Numbered from the stretch's first letter, positions 17,652 to 25,468 are shown. The stretch: DNA of 64,000 bases from Latescibacteria bacterium UBA6620 (GCA_002433075.1 DJHM01000022.1:169673-233672), one strand, 5' to 3'. The notes: generated from the sequence alone by a model not told the origin. Numbers and translations: made by a program.

Positions 17652-17923
17652 TGCAACTGGGTGAAGTCATCGGCACGGTGGTCGCTACCCGGAAAGACCC
17701 GTCCCTGCACGGCACGCGGCTTCTCGTGATCCAGCCGATCGATGAAGCGAGGGCGGCAATCGGCGCGCCCCTCGTGGCTGTCGACACCGTGAGCGCCGGT
17801 CACGGAGAGACCGTGTACTGGGTCGGGGCGCGGGAAGCCCCGAACGCGCTTCCCACTGGCTACGGTCCGATCGACGCCGCCATCGTAGGCATTGCCAACC
17901 GCGTATCCGTAGAGGGCAGCTGA
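17651..17923 (+). CDS. BMC-P pentameric vertex protein 2 (EutN/CcmL)
   Basis: A 90-residue EutN-like protein: MQLGEVIGTVVATRKDPSL, LVAVDTVSAGHGETVYWV and DAAIVGIANRV. ATG 17651 overlaps the dehydrogenase stop codon, so the genes are translationally coupled. Three distinct vertex proteins in one operon is the pattern of PVM-type loci. Confidence 0.94.
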   Translation: MQLGEVIGTVVATRKDPSLHGTRLLVIQPIDEARAAIGAPLVAVDTVSAGHGETVYWVGAREAPNALPTGYGPIDAAIVGIANRVSVEGS

Positions 17924-17924
17924 C

Positions 17925-18197
17925 GTGTTTCTCGGACGCATCATCGGCACCGTCGTCTCAACCATCAAACACCCGGCCTACGACGACACCAAACTCATGG
18001 TCGTACAGCCGACAGATCCTGATGGGTCTTCGCAGGGTGCGGCGATCGTCGCAGTGGATGCGGTAGGTGCGGGCGTCGGTGAACAGGTCCTTGTTTTACG
18101 ACAGGGAATCGCGGCGGGGCAGGTGCTCGGCGTGGAACGTCCTCCCATCCGGTCGGTCATCGCCGGTATCGTCGATCACGTCCAGATGGCAGAGTGA
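17925..18197 (+). CDS. BMC-P pentameric vertex protein 3 (EutN/CcmL)
   Basis: A 90-residue EutN-like protein starting at GTG 17925, one base after the previous stop: FLGRIIGTVVSTIKHPAYDD, IVAVDAVGAGVGEQVLVL and RSVIAGIVDHV. It differs clearly from copies 1 and 2, so the three may occupy different vertices or form mixed pentamers. Confidence 0.94.
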   Translation: MFLGRIIGTVVSTIKHPAYDDTKLMVVQPTDPDGSSQGAAIVAVDAVGAGVGEQVLVLRQGIAAGQVLGVERPPIRSVIAGIVDHVQMAE

Positions 18198-18267
18198 ACC
18201 CCTTCAACTGGGGACCAGATCTTTCGTACGTTTCGTGTTCCACGTGGTTGCTTCTACGGGATAAGTC

Positions 18268-19125
18268 ATGAACATCCATCAGACTAAACTTGACATTATC
18301 GAAGCGGGCCGTCGCGTGTACAACCAGGGATACGTCGCTTCCAACGACGGCAACATCTCCTGTCGAATCGAGGAAGACCGCATCGTGACCACGCCCACCG
18401 GAATGTCCAAGGGCTTCCTGAAGATCGAAGAGCTCGTCGTCACGGACATGGACGGGAAGAAGGTCAGTGGCGTGAAGAACGCCTCATCAGAGCTCGGCAT
18501 GCACATCTTCCTCTATCGTGAACGACCCGACATCAAGGCCGTCGTCCATGCCCACCCGCCCACGGCTACGGGTTTTTCGGTCGCCGGCATCCCGCTGACG
18601 GAATGCGTCCTGCCCGAGGTCGTCATCACCCTCGGTGCCATCCCGATTGCTGACTACGGCACGCCGGGCGGCCCGGAGATCTCCGAGCCGATCCGAAAGT
18701 GGGTCAAGGACTATGACGCCTACCTCCTCGAAAACCACGGCGCCACAACCATCGGTAACAGCGTCATGAACGCGTATTACAAGATGGAAACGATGGAGCA
18801 CTTCGCGAAGATCATGCTTGTCGCCCGGCAGCTCGGGGGGTTCAACACCCTCAACGCCGAACAGGTCCAGAAGCTCGTCCAGATCCGCGAGCGCATGGGG
18901 ATCCGAGGGCCCAGCCCGGCCTGCGCCATCGGCAACACCGGCGGAATCCAGACCGCGAGAAGTACAGGGGATACTGCGACTGCGGGCATCCCCACCCTAA
19001 GAGCCCGCAGCGCGGGCGAGTCCGCAGCGTCTCCGGCTCCCAATGGCGCCTCTTCATCCGACGAAGCCGCCACGATCGAAGAAATCACGCGCCGTGTCGT
19101 AGAATCCCTTCGCTCCCAGGGGTGA
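18268..19125 (+). CDS. Class II aldolase (L-fuculose-phosphate aldolase-like) with C-terminal encapsulation peptide
   Basis: Residues 1-215 form a zinc-dependent class II aldolase/adducin domain: SNDGNIS, TTPTGMSKGF, metal ligands Glu75, His94 and His96 (VHAHPP) and His157 (LLENHGA). Such enzymes split fuculose- or rhamnulose-1-phosphate into dihydroxyacetone phosphate and lactaldehyde. A Gly/Ala/Ser-rich linker (~218-262) leads to a C-terminal amphipathic helix (ATIEEITRRVVESLRS), a likely encapsulation peptide, so the aldehyde would be made inside the shell. No kinase or isomerase for fucose or rhamnose is in the window, so the sugar itself is inferred from the family. Confidence 0.93.
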   Translation: MNIHQTKLDIIEAGRRVYNQGYVASNDGNISCRIEEDRIVTTPTGMSKGFLKIEELVVTDMDGKKVSGVKNASSELGMHIFLYRERPDIKAVVHAHPPTATGFSVAGIPLTECVLPEVVITLGAIPIADYGTPGGPEISEPIRKWVKDYDAYLLENHGATTIGNSVMNAYYKMETMEHFAKIMLVARQLGGFNTLNAEQVQKLVQIRERMGIRGPSPACAIGNTGGIQTARSTGDTATAGIPTLRARSAGESAASPAPNGASSSDEAATIEEITRRVVESLRSQG

Positions 19126-19206
19126 ACGTACGGATGGGAGGGACTTCGTAAGTACCCGGGAACAACCACGCACAGAATCACCCACTTCTGCCCCACGGCT
19201 TCCCCA

Positions 19207-20391
19207 ATGCCTACCATTCTCGTCGCCAACGTCGGCAGCACTTCCTTCAAATACAAACTATTCCAGGGCGATCGTGTCCACGCCCACGGCCGAATTGAAA
19301 GGATCGGAGAGACCTCTTCACCACAAACGCACGTGGTCGGCGACCGCACAATCACTTCCACGGACGGACTGCCAACCTATGCGGATGCCGTTCGTACGGC
19401 CATCGACCACCTGACCACCCCGCAAATCGGGCCCGTGGCCAACCTCAACGGTCTGGACGCCATCGGATTCAAGACCGTGCATATTCGAGGCGCGTCCGGC
19501 ACCCTCGAACTGACGGAAGAAGTGCTCGGCCGAATGGCCGACTACAACAACATCGCGCCCGCGCATAACCCACCTTATATCCAGGCCGTCCGCGTCTTCA
19601 GAACGCTCTACCCTGAGATTCCGCTCATCGGATCCTTCGAAGCCTCGTTCCACGCGACCCTTCCCGACTACGCATACATCTACAGCGTGCCTTTCGAATG
19701 GCTCGAGCGCTACGGCATCCGCAAATACGGATTCCACGGCGCTTCTCACCGCTACGTGTCCGAACGGGTCGTCGCGCTCACCGGAGACAATCAATCAAAG
19801 ACGGTCAGCTGCCACCTCGGCGGCAGTGCCTCTTTGTGCGCCGTCGCTGCGGGCCGATCCGTCGACACGACCATGGGATTCTCACCGCAATGCGGGGTCA
19901 TCAACTCCACCCGAAACGGGACGATCGACCCCTTTATCATCCCCTACGTCATGGATCAGGAGGGACTCTCGCCGGAGGAAATAAGCGACGTGCTGTCCAA
20001 CCGGAGCGGTTTGCTGGGCATTTCTGGTGTCAGCGGCGACGTGCGCGATCTCCAGGAAGCGGCGCAGGATGGGAATGACCGGGCACGGTTAGCCATCGAT
20101 GCCTTCTGCTATGGTGTTCGCAAGGAGATCGCTGCCATGGCCGCGGCCATGGGTGGTGTGGACGTCGTGGCCTTCGCCGGTGGAATCGGAGAACGGAGTC
20201 CGGAGATACGTGCACGGATCTGCCAGGAATTAGGCTTTCTGGGCGTGCAAATCGACGGGCGAGCCAACACGGAAGGCCCCGCTGAGCGTCGCATTTCGGA
20301 GGAGGATGCGTCCGTCGGGGTTTACGTGATTCCGACCGACGAAGAAGCCGTCGTTGCGAAAGCCGTCGCCCAGTATCTGGTGGAAACCTGA
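19207..20391 (+). CDS. Acetate/propionate kinase homologue of the BMC operon
   Basis: A 394-residue acetokinase-family protein. Phosphate and ATP-binding motifs are recognisable: VANVGSTSFKYK, APAHNP (His120), KYGFHGASH (His177), DTTMGFSP, STRNGTIDP and PTDEE near the end. In Methanosarcina thermophila numbering, Asn7, His123, His180, Arg241 and Glu384 are kept, but Arg91 is Lys (GFKTVH) and catalytic Asp148 is Glu (FEASFH); the HLGNG loop reads HLGGS. It may act on a larger acyl phosphate such as lactyl phosphate, or be altered in activity. It should regenerate ATP from the PduL product. Confidence 0.88.
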   Translation: MPTILVANVGSTSFKYKLFQGDRVHAHGRIERIGETSSPQTHVVGDRTITSTDGLPTYADAVRTAIDHLTTPQIGPVANLNGLDAIGFKTVHIRGASGTLELTEEVLGRMADYNNIAPAHNPPYIQAVRVFRTLYPEIPLIGSFEASFHATLPDYAYIYSVPFEWLERYGIRKYGFHGASHRYVSERVVALTGDNQSKTVSCHLGGSASLCAVAAGRSVDTTMGFSPQCGVINSTRNGTIDPFIIPYVMDQEGLSPEEISDVLSNRSGLLGISGVSGDVRDLQEAAQDGNDRARLAIDAFCYGVRKEIAAMAAAMGGVDVVAFAGGIGERSPEIRARICQELGFLGVQIDGRANTEGPAERRISEEDASVGVYVIPTDEEAVVAKAVAQYLVET

Positions 20392-20393
20392 CT

Positions 20394-21857
20394 GTGGCCC
20401 GCATTCGACGCTGCACGCCCACAGCACTCGCTGTGGTTGCCCTGTGTCTCATCTCATCCGCCGATGGCTTCGACGCCACCTTGTGGCAATCCTACACCAA
20501 CATGAACTTCGTGACGGATCTGGCGGAAGGTGAGGATGAGATCTACATCGGGACGACGGGCGGAATCCGTCGGTTCGGGAGGTTCCAGGACGAGTGGCTC
20601 CGCACCCTGACAACGACCGATGGGTTGCCCAGCAACGTCGTAGAAAGAATGACTTTCAAACGCACCACGGGGGATCTTCACATCCAGACCCCCAATGGCA
20701 CCGCGAGATGGATGTCCCGACTCGAAACGCTCGTGGCAGGAGGCTCTCCGGAGTTCTTCGACCGTCCGGCAGGCAGGATCCCTCACGACGTCATTATGCC
20801 CTTCGGTTACTACGTATCGGGCGGCCTCATTCGCGGGCCTCGCCGGGACTATCGCATCACGGACGTACTGGTGGACTCCTGGGACAATCTGTGGGTCGGC
20901 ACGGCTGGCCTGGGATTGGGACGCGCCGACCTGCGCTTCAGCACAGTCGAGTTCCTTCGTCACGGTCCGATCGAGCAGAATGTGACCGCCCTCGCCAGAG
21001 ACGGCGACTACATATGGTTCGGAGGACGTGACGACTTCGGGACCTTCGCAAGAGGCGTTTCACGCTACGACACACGATCGGACCGGTGGGAATATTATGA
21101 GGAGGACCTCGTCTACGGCCTGGATGATGCGCAGGTCACCTCGATCCTGTCCACGGAGAGCGACGTGTGGTTCGGGACCGATCGCGGCGTCGTCCGCTAC
21201 TGGTCGCGTGACGACGCCTGGCACACCTATCGGTTCAGCCGCTGGACCAACCGACGGATCGGACCGACCACTGCCATGGTTCGCGACGGTAACCGGCTGT
21301 GGATCGGGACGACAACCGGTCTCGCCGTACTCGACCTGCCCGCGGACACCCTCAGAGTCGTTTCTGGAAGCGAACGATTCGAGATAGAGGCAATGTCGGC
21401 GGGCCATGGAACCTTGTGGGCCGCAACCGATCGGGGGCTCTTCTTCTGTCCACGCGGTGAAGTGACATGGACCTCTTCCAGGCTCGCGAACGTCCCGGTG
21501 AGGGGGGTCGACGCCCGGGGTGACACGCTAGCCCTCGTCCTCGCAGAGCCCCCCAGTCTATGGGTCCGGGCGCATCCCGACAGTAGCGCGGTCACTTGGC
21601 CTCTTCCCGAATCCGGGGGGAGCCGCACCATCGACGTGGCGCGCGACGGATTCCGAGTGTGGGTCGCCACGGACCAGGGAGTGCTGCTCGTCAACACGAG
21701 GACGGGTGACTGGCGAAACATCACCCCGTCCGATGGTCTCGTAAGCGGGGAGGTTCGATCGATCGCCGTCCACGGAGACCACATCTGGTTCGGGACTCGA
21801 CAGGGAGCCAGTCGGTATAATTGGTCCAGGGACCTCCACGACCCGGAATCGGATTAG
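20394..21857 (+). CDS. Exported beta-propeller protein (two-component-regulator-type propeller repeats)
   Basis: A 487-residue protein starts at GTG 20394, two bases after the kinase stop. The N-terminus (ARIRRCTPTALAVVALCLIS) is a signal peptide. Eight repeats of the kind [I/L/V]W[V/F]GT..G[V/L] occur (for example LWVGTAGLGLG, VWFGTDRGVVRY, LWIGTTTGLAVL, VWVATDQGVLLV, IWFGTRQGASRY), as in Reg_prop propeller sensors, but no histidine kinase or other signalling domain follows. It probably folds as a propeller outside the cytoplasm, possibly binding sugars or polymers; it is odd to find it tied to a cytosolic microcompartment operon. Confidence 0.75.
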   Translation: MARIRRCTPTALAVVALCLISSADGFDATLWQSYTNMNFVTDLAEGEDEIYIGTTGGIRRFGRFQDEWLRTLTTTDGLPSNVVERMTFKRTTGDLHIQTPNGTARWMSRLETLVAGGSPEFFDRPAGRIPHDVIMPFGYYVSGGLIRGPRRDYRITDVLVDSWDNLWVGTAGLGLGRADLRFSTVEFLRHGPIEQNVTALARDGDYIWFGGRDDFGTFARGVSRYDTRSDRWEYYEEDLVYGLDDAQVTSILSTESDVWFGTDRGVVRYWSRDDAWHTYRFSRWTNRRIGPTTAMVRDGNRLWIGTTTGLAVLDLPADTLRVVSGSERFEIEAMSAGHGTLWAATDRGLFFCPRGEVTWTSSRLANVPVRGVDARGDTLALVLAEPPSLWVRAHPDSSAVTWPLPESGGSRTIDVARDGFRVWVATDQGVLLVNTRTGDWRNITPSDGLVSGEVRSIAVHGDHIWFGTRQGASRYNWSRDLHDPESD

Positions 21858-21871
21858 CAATCCTAATTTTT
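21851..21871 (+). terminator. Weak intrinsic terminator at the end of the main BMC transcript
   Basis: ATTAG (21853-21857, containing the stop codon) pairs with CTAAT (21863-21867) and is followed by TTTT. Two flanking G-T pairs could lengthen the stem. The stem is short and AT-rich, so termination may be partial. Confidence 0.4.
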
Positions 21872-22116
21872 CATAACTGTATGCAAGAGTGTAAGTTATA
21901 ACCAAAAAAGTGCGTGACAGCGATCTTCGGTTTTGTTATTATTCCCTGTGTCGTAGCCGTGCAGGCTGCAAGACGCACCGCTAGGTTTTGCGCCTAACCT
22001 ACTATAAAAACAACCCATTGAACAAAGGCGGCCACCCTTCGCCCGATCGATGCGACAGGCTGGCCGCTTGACTTTTTCCGGTCGCCCACTGCCCTTGGCG
22101 ACGGAGTCGGAGCACG
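21872..22116. other. AT-rich intergenic region before BMC-H 3
   Basis: About 245 bases without a gene, more AT-rich than the surroundings. An inverted repeat TAGGTT (21982-21987) / AACCTA (21996-22001) lies just before TATAAA (22003-22008), a possible operator and -10 element. A TTGACT at 22068-22073 lacks a good -10 partner. The region suggests BMC-H 3 has its own promoter and control. Confidence 0.4.
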
Positions 22117-22551
22117 ATGTCACAGGCGCTGGGTTTGATAGAAATGAAAGGCCTCGTCGGCATCACGGAAGCAACCGATGCAGCGGTGAAGGCCGCATCC
22201 GTGTCGATCGGTCCCGTAGAGAAGATCGAAGGTGGGCTCGTTTCGATTCGCGTCCTCGGCGACGTAGCCGCCGTCCAGGCCGCCGTCGACGCTGGAGCTC
22301 AAGCCGGCGGGCAGGTGGGGGAGCTTGTTTCGAAGCACGTCATCCCGAATCCCCATCACGACCTCGTCGAAGTTTTCGACATCGGGAACGACCCAGTGGA
22401 CAGCAGCAATCTGGAGACCCTGTCGGTCACTCAATTGAGGAGCCTCGCTCGCGAGACCCCTGGACTTGCAATTCAGGGTCGCGAGATCTCTCACGCCAAC
22501 AGAGATCAGCTTATCAAAGAATTGAAAGACGCCCGGGACGGGGCGTCCTGA
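22117..22551 (+). CDS. BMC-H shell protein 3 with Rho_N/SAP-like C-terminal domain
   Basis: Residues 1-88 are a BMC-H domain (ALGLIEMKGLVGITEATDAA, LGDVAAVQAAVDAG, HVIPNPHHDL). The pore loop is EKIEGGLV, so the usual Gly-x-Gly is Glu-Gly-Gly. Residues ~98-140 (LETLSVTQLRSLARE, then RDQLIKELKDA) resemble the small helical Rho_N/SAP nucleic-acid-binding fold. A BMC-H with a nucleic-acid-binding-type tail is known in EutK, which uses a different domain. The gene follows its own upstream region, with GGAG five bases before the ATG. A minor shell component linking the shell to DNA or RNA is a reasonable guess. Confidence 0.88.
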   Translation: MSQALGLIEMKGLVGITEATDAAVKAASVSIGPVEKIEGGLVSIRVLGDVAAVQAAVDAGAQAGGQVGELVSKHVIPNPHHDLVEVFDIGNDPVDSSNLETLSVTQLRSLARETPGLAIQGREISHANRDQLIKELKDARDGAS

Positions 22552-22585
22552 ACATCAGCCCGATGGTAAACAGGATGGTGGTCGC

Positions 22586-22936
22586 ATGACGACAGGTTCG
22601 GTCACGCTCTGGGACAGGATTAAACAGAGCCTTCTCGACAGTGCAACTGTTGCCGCTGAGAAGGCCGAATATCTCGGTCGCATTGGCAGGGCGCGGCTCG
22701 ACATCGCCGAAACACGTCACGCCATCAGAGACTCCCTGGCCGACCTGGGAGGAAAGGTTTACACCGGAATCGAAGCTGGCCAGAATAGCGAACTTCTCGA
22801 ATCCGACGACGTCAGTACACTTGTCTCCAGAATTGGAGCGCTCGAAAAGGAATTGAAGTCCCGCGAAGAAGTCCTCGAAGAGCTTCGCGCCACCGAAGAA
22901 GGCTCCCAGGACGTCACGCAGGACACCGAAGCATAA
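22586..22936 (+). CDS. Small coiled-coil protein of unknown function
   Basis: A 116-residue acidic protein without signal peptide or membrane segment. Residues ~20-60 (KAEYLGRIGRARLDIAETRH) and ~78-110 (ALEKELKSREEVLEELRAT) are strongly helical with heptad spacing, and LADLGGKVY joins them. The pattern recalls small conserved proteins that I cannot name. It lies between BMC-H 3 and the HtrA protease, with 34 bases upstream and one base of overlap downstream. Function unknown. Confidence 0.7.
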   Translation: MTTGSVTLWDRIKQSLLDSATVAAEKAEYLGRIGRARLDIAETRHAIRDSLADLGGKVYTGIEAGQNSELLESDDVSTLVSRIGALEKELKSREEVLEELRATEEGSQDVTQDTEA

Positions 22937-24282
22937 TCTGGTTCGCGGTCGCCATTCTCGGATTCTGGGGGATCGGGGACGCGCAGGAAATCGACCGATC
23001 CGCCGCCGACCTCGTCGATCGACTTAAACCCTCGGTTGTCAGTCTTTCGGTCACGAGGTCGCGAGGTAGCGAGCTGACCCTCCGCAACGATAGAGGGGTC
23101 ATTCGCAGATCGCCCTCAACGCGGGGCTATGGTTCCGGGATCGTCCTTGACACCGAGGGTCGGATCCTCACGAACCACCACGTCATCGAGGGGGCTGTCG
23201 CCATTCGCGTCAGTTTCGCCGATGGGCGCACGACCGGCGGGATGGTCGTCGGACGGGATCTTGAGACAGACCTGGCGGTGTTGGAGGTCGATGACTCGTC
23301 CGGCATCACAGAAGCGCACGTCGCGAGATTCGCCGACTCCGGAAGCGTTCGAGTCGGCGACTGGGTGATGGCGATCGGAAGTCCATTCGGGTATCGTCAC
23401 ACCGTCAGCGTCGGAGTCGTCAGCGCGGCGGAGCGCGAACTCGACTCCTTCAACGGCGATCGGTTGACCGCTTTTCAACGCTATATCCAGACGGATGCCG
23501 CGATCAACCCCGGGAACAGTGGCGGTCCGCTGATCGACGCGTCCGGATTCGTGGTCGGCATTAACACGGCCTTCAACCCTGTCGGTCCTGGGGTCGCCTT
23601 TGCGATCCCGATCGATCTGGCCGGACCTGTTGCCAGCGAACTCGGTCGATCAGGATTCATCGTCCGGGGATACCTCGGAATCGTCCCGCAGCATCTGGAC
23701 GACGACCTGGCTGCGGCGCTCGGCCTGACCGACAAGGCCGGTGTCCTGATCGCCGATGTCAAACCGGAAGGCCCAGCTGACCGTGGCGGGGTTTCTCGAG
23801 GCGACATCCTCATTTCTCTGTCGGGAATTCGAACCCCGACGGTCTCGGCGTATATCGCTTCACTAACAGAACTTTCACCAGGCCGTCCGACCGAAGCGAC
23901 GCTCGTCCGTGCGGGTCAGGAAACGAAACTCGTCGTCACTCCGGAGATTAGACCCGGAAGGATCGATTCCGAGAAACCTGAAGAAGAACCCGGCGACATC
24001 CTGGGTTTGGACGTCGCCGATCGGTGGAGCCTGGAAGCGAGCCGTCTGGATGCAAAGAAGAACGGACAGGGCGTGGTCATCACCTACGTTTCGCCCGGGG
24101 GCCTCGCCGATCAGAAGAAGTTGAAAAAGGGCGACATCATCCTCGAAATGGGCGATCGAAGCATCTGGCGCAAAGAGGAATACCAGGAAGCCCTTGAAGA
24201 ACACGTCACCAGTCGTCCCTTGCTGATGCTAATTCAGTCCAGGGGACGGGGCACAACCCGATTCATCGCTTTGTCATTTTGA
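22936..24282 (+). CDS. HtrA/DegQ-type serine protease with two PDZ domains; non-AUG (ATC) start
   Basis: The 448-residue frame carries a hydrophobic export segment (WFAVAILGFWGIGDAQ), a trypsin-like domain with His82 (TNHHVI), Asp112 (TDLAVL) and Ser195 (GNSGGPL), then two PDZ domains (~230-325 and ~355-448). It is a periplasmic or envelope quality-control protease. The frame has no ATG, GTG or TTG before an internal ATG at 23242, and starting there would delete the catalytic His. The likely start is ATC at 22936, overlapping the previous TAA exactly where TAATG would be expected, so either a rare start codon or a G-to-C change or sequencing error is present. Confidence 0.85.
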   Translation: MWFAVAILGFWGIGDAQEIDRSAADLVDRLKPSVVSLSVTRSRGSELTLRNDRGVIRRSPSTRGYGSGIVLDTEGRILTNHHVIEGAVAIRVSFADGRTTGGMVVGRDLETDLAVLEVDDSSGITEAHVARFADSGSVRVGDWVMAIGSPFGYRHTVSVGVVSAAERELDSFNGDRLTAFQRYIQTDAAINPGNSGGPLIDASGFVVGINTAFNPVGPGVAFAIPIDLAGPVASELGRSGFIVRGYLGIVPQHLDDDLAAALGLTDKAGVLIADVKPEGPADRGGVSRGDILISLSGIRTPTVSAYIASLTELSPGRPTEATLVRAGQETKLVVTPEIRPGRIDSEKPEEEPGDILGLDVADRWSLEASRLDAKKNGQGVVITYVSPGGLADQKKLKKGDIILEMGDRSIWRKEEYQEALEEHVTSRPLLMLIQSRGRGTTRFIALSF

Positions 24283-24594
24283 CTACGTTTCAACGAGACA
24301 CGCAGCGTCCCGGACCCCTTCCGGGAAAACCAGCGAGGCAGTGACTCATCGAGGAGAGGGGATTCTCAGCGACCCGCGAAACGGCGCAGACAGGCGCAAA
24401 CGAGGCGGGGGCACACGCTCGAGGTCATTCCACGATAGCCACTGGCAAGCTTATCAGGAGGGAAGATTACATGTAAGACTCCCCGCGACGACGGTTACAG
24501 CCATACTCATCCACCAGGCAGTTCTCTAAACCCGACCCAAAAGGTTGGGCCCACAGCATCGATCCCCACGATGCGAACAAGGAGTGGCTGACGA
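24283..24594. other. Leader region of the sigma factor gene
   Basis: 312 bases with no convincing gene. It contains a 6-bp hairpin (TCCCGG 24308-24313 / CCGGGA 24321-24326), a strong SD (AGGAGGG, 24456-24462) followed by the start-stop pair ATGTAA (24471-24476), and a small hairpin CCCAA/TTGGG (24536-24549). A weak 62-codon frame (24341-24529) was not accepted as a gene. Confidence 0.45.
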
Positions 24595-25452
24595 GTGTCA
24601 AAACTGTCGAAGAAGCCTTACGCACGCGAAGATGAATCCCTCGATCAATATCTCCAGGAGATCGGGGAAGTGAACCTCCTCACTGCGGACGAAGAGGTCA
24701 CATTGGCCAAGCGCATCAAGAAGGGCGATCAGGTCGCGTTGGAAAAACTCACGAAAGCCAATCTCCGGTTCGTCGTGAGTGTGGCCAAGCAGTACCAGAA
24801 TCAGGGGCTCTCCATGGGAGACCTAATCAACGAAGGTAACCTCGGTCTGATCAAGGCGGCCAAGCGGTTCGACGAGACGAAGGGTTTCAAATTCATCTCT
24901 TACGCCGTTTGGTGGATACGGCAGGCCATCCTTCAGGCCCTGGCGGAGCAGTCCCGCATCGTGAGGTTGCCCCTCAACCGTGTGGGCGCACTCCACAAAA
25001 TCGGCAAGGCCTCGAGCGGCCTGGAGCAAGAGTTCGGTCGCGAACCGAGCCCTGGTGAAATTGCCGATGAGCTCGACATGACCGATTACGAGGTCATGGA
25101 CACACTCAAAATTTCGAGTCGTCACCTCTCGCTCGACGCTCCTTTCAACGAAGGCGAGGACAACAGCCTGCTCGACGTTCTCGACGACCCGGAACAGCTC
25201 GATCCCGACGAACCTCTCCTCGACGATTCTCTCAAGCGCGAAATCGAAAAAGCGCTGGCCACGCTCACCCCGCGAGAAGCCGAAGTCATCAGCCTCTATT
25301 TCGGCATCAACCGGGAGCATTCCCTCACACTCGAGGAAATCGGTGAGCGGTTTGGTCTGACGCGTGAACGCGTACGACAGATCAAAGAGAAGGCGATTTC
25401 AAGACTGCGTCATAATTCCCGCAGTCGGCCGCTCAAATCGTATCTCCACTGA
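24595..25452 (+). CDS. rpoD: Primary RNA polymerase sigma factor (RpoD/SigA), short FCB type
   Basis: A 285-residue sigma70 factor without region 1.1: region 1.2 (SLDQYLQEIGEVNLL), region 2 with the core-binding and -10 recognition segment (ANLRFVVSVAKQYQNQGL, GFKFISYAVWWIRQAIL), region 3 and region 4 with the helix-turn-helix (LTLEEIGERFGLTRERVRQI). The length and many exact stretches match the housekeeping sigma factor of Bacteroidetes/Chlorobi, which is the best taxonomic clue in the window. The start is GTG 24595 with AAGGAG ten bases upstream. A strong terminator follows directly. Confidence 0.94.
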   Translation: MSKLSKKPYAREDESLDQYLQEIGEVNLLTADEEVTLAKRIKKGDQVALEKLTKANLRFVVSVAKQYQNQGLSMGDLINEGNLGLIKAAKRFDETKGFKFISYAVWWIRQAILQALAEQSRIVRLPLNRVGALHKIGKASSGLEQEFGREPSPGEIADELDMTDYEVMDTLKISSRHLSLDAPFNEGEDNSLLDVLDDPEQLDPDEPLLDDSLKREIEKALATLTPREAEVISLYFGINREHSLTLEEIGERFGLTRERVRQIKEKAISRLRHNSRSRPLKSYLH

Positions 25453-25468
25453 GCGTCTCACGCATAGA

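Noticed and set aside
16021..18197. One of the small shell genes being a BMC-T (tandem) protein.
   Set aside because: All shell genes encode either a single BMC domain or a EutN/CcmL domain; none has two BMC domains.
24341..24529. A 62-codon frame starting GTG 24341 in the rpoD leader, with a basic GADRRKRGGG segment.
   Set aside because: No good ribosome site, no recognisable family, and it overlaps the SD plus start-stop element; not enough to call a gene.
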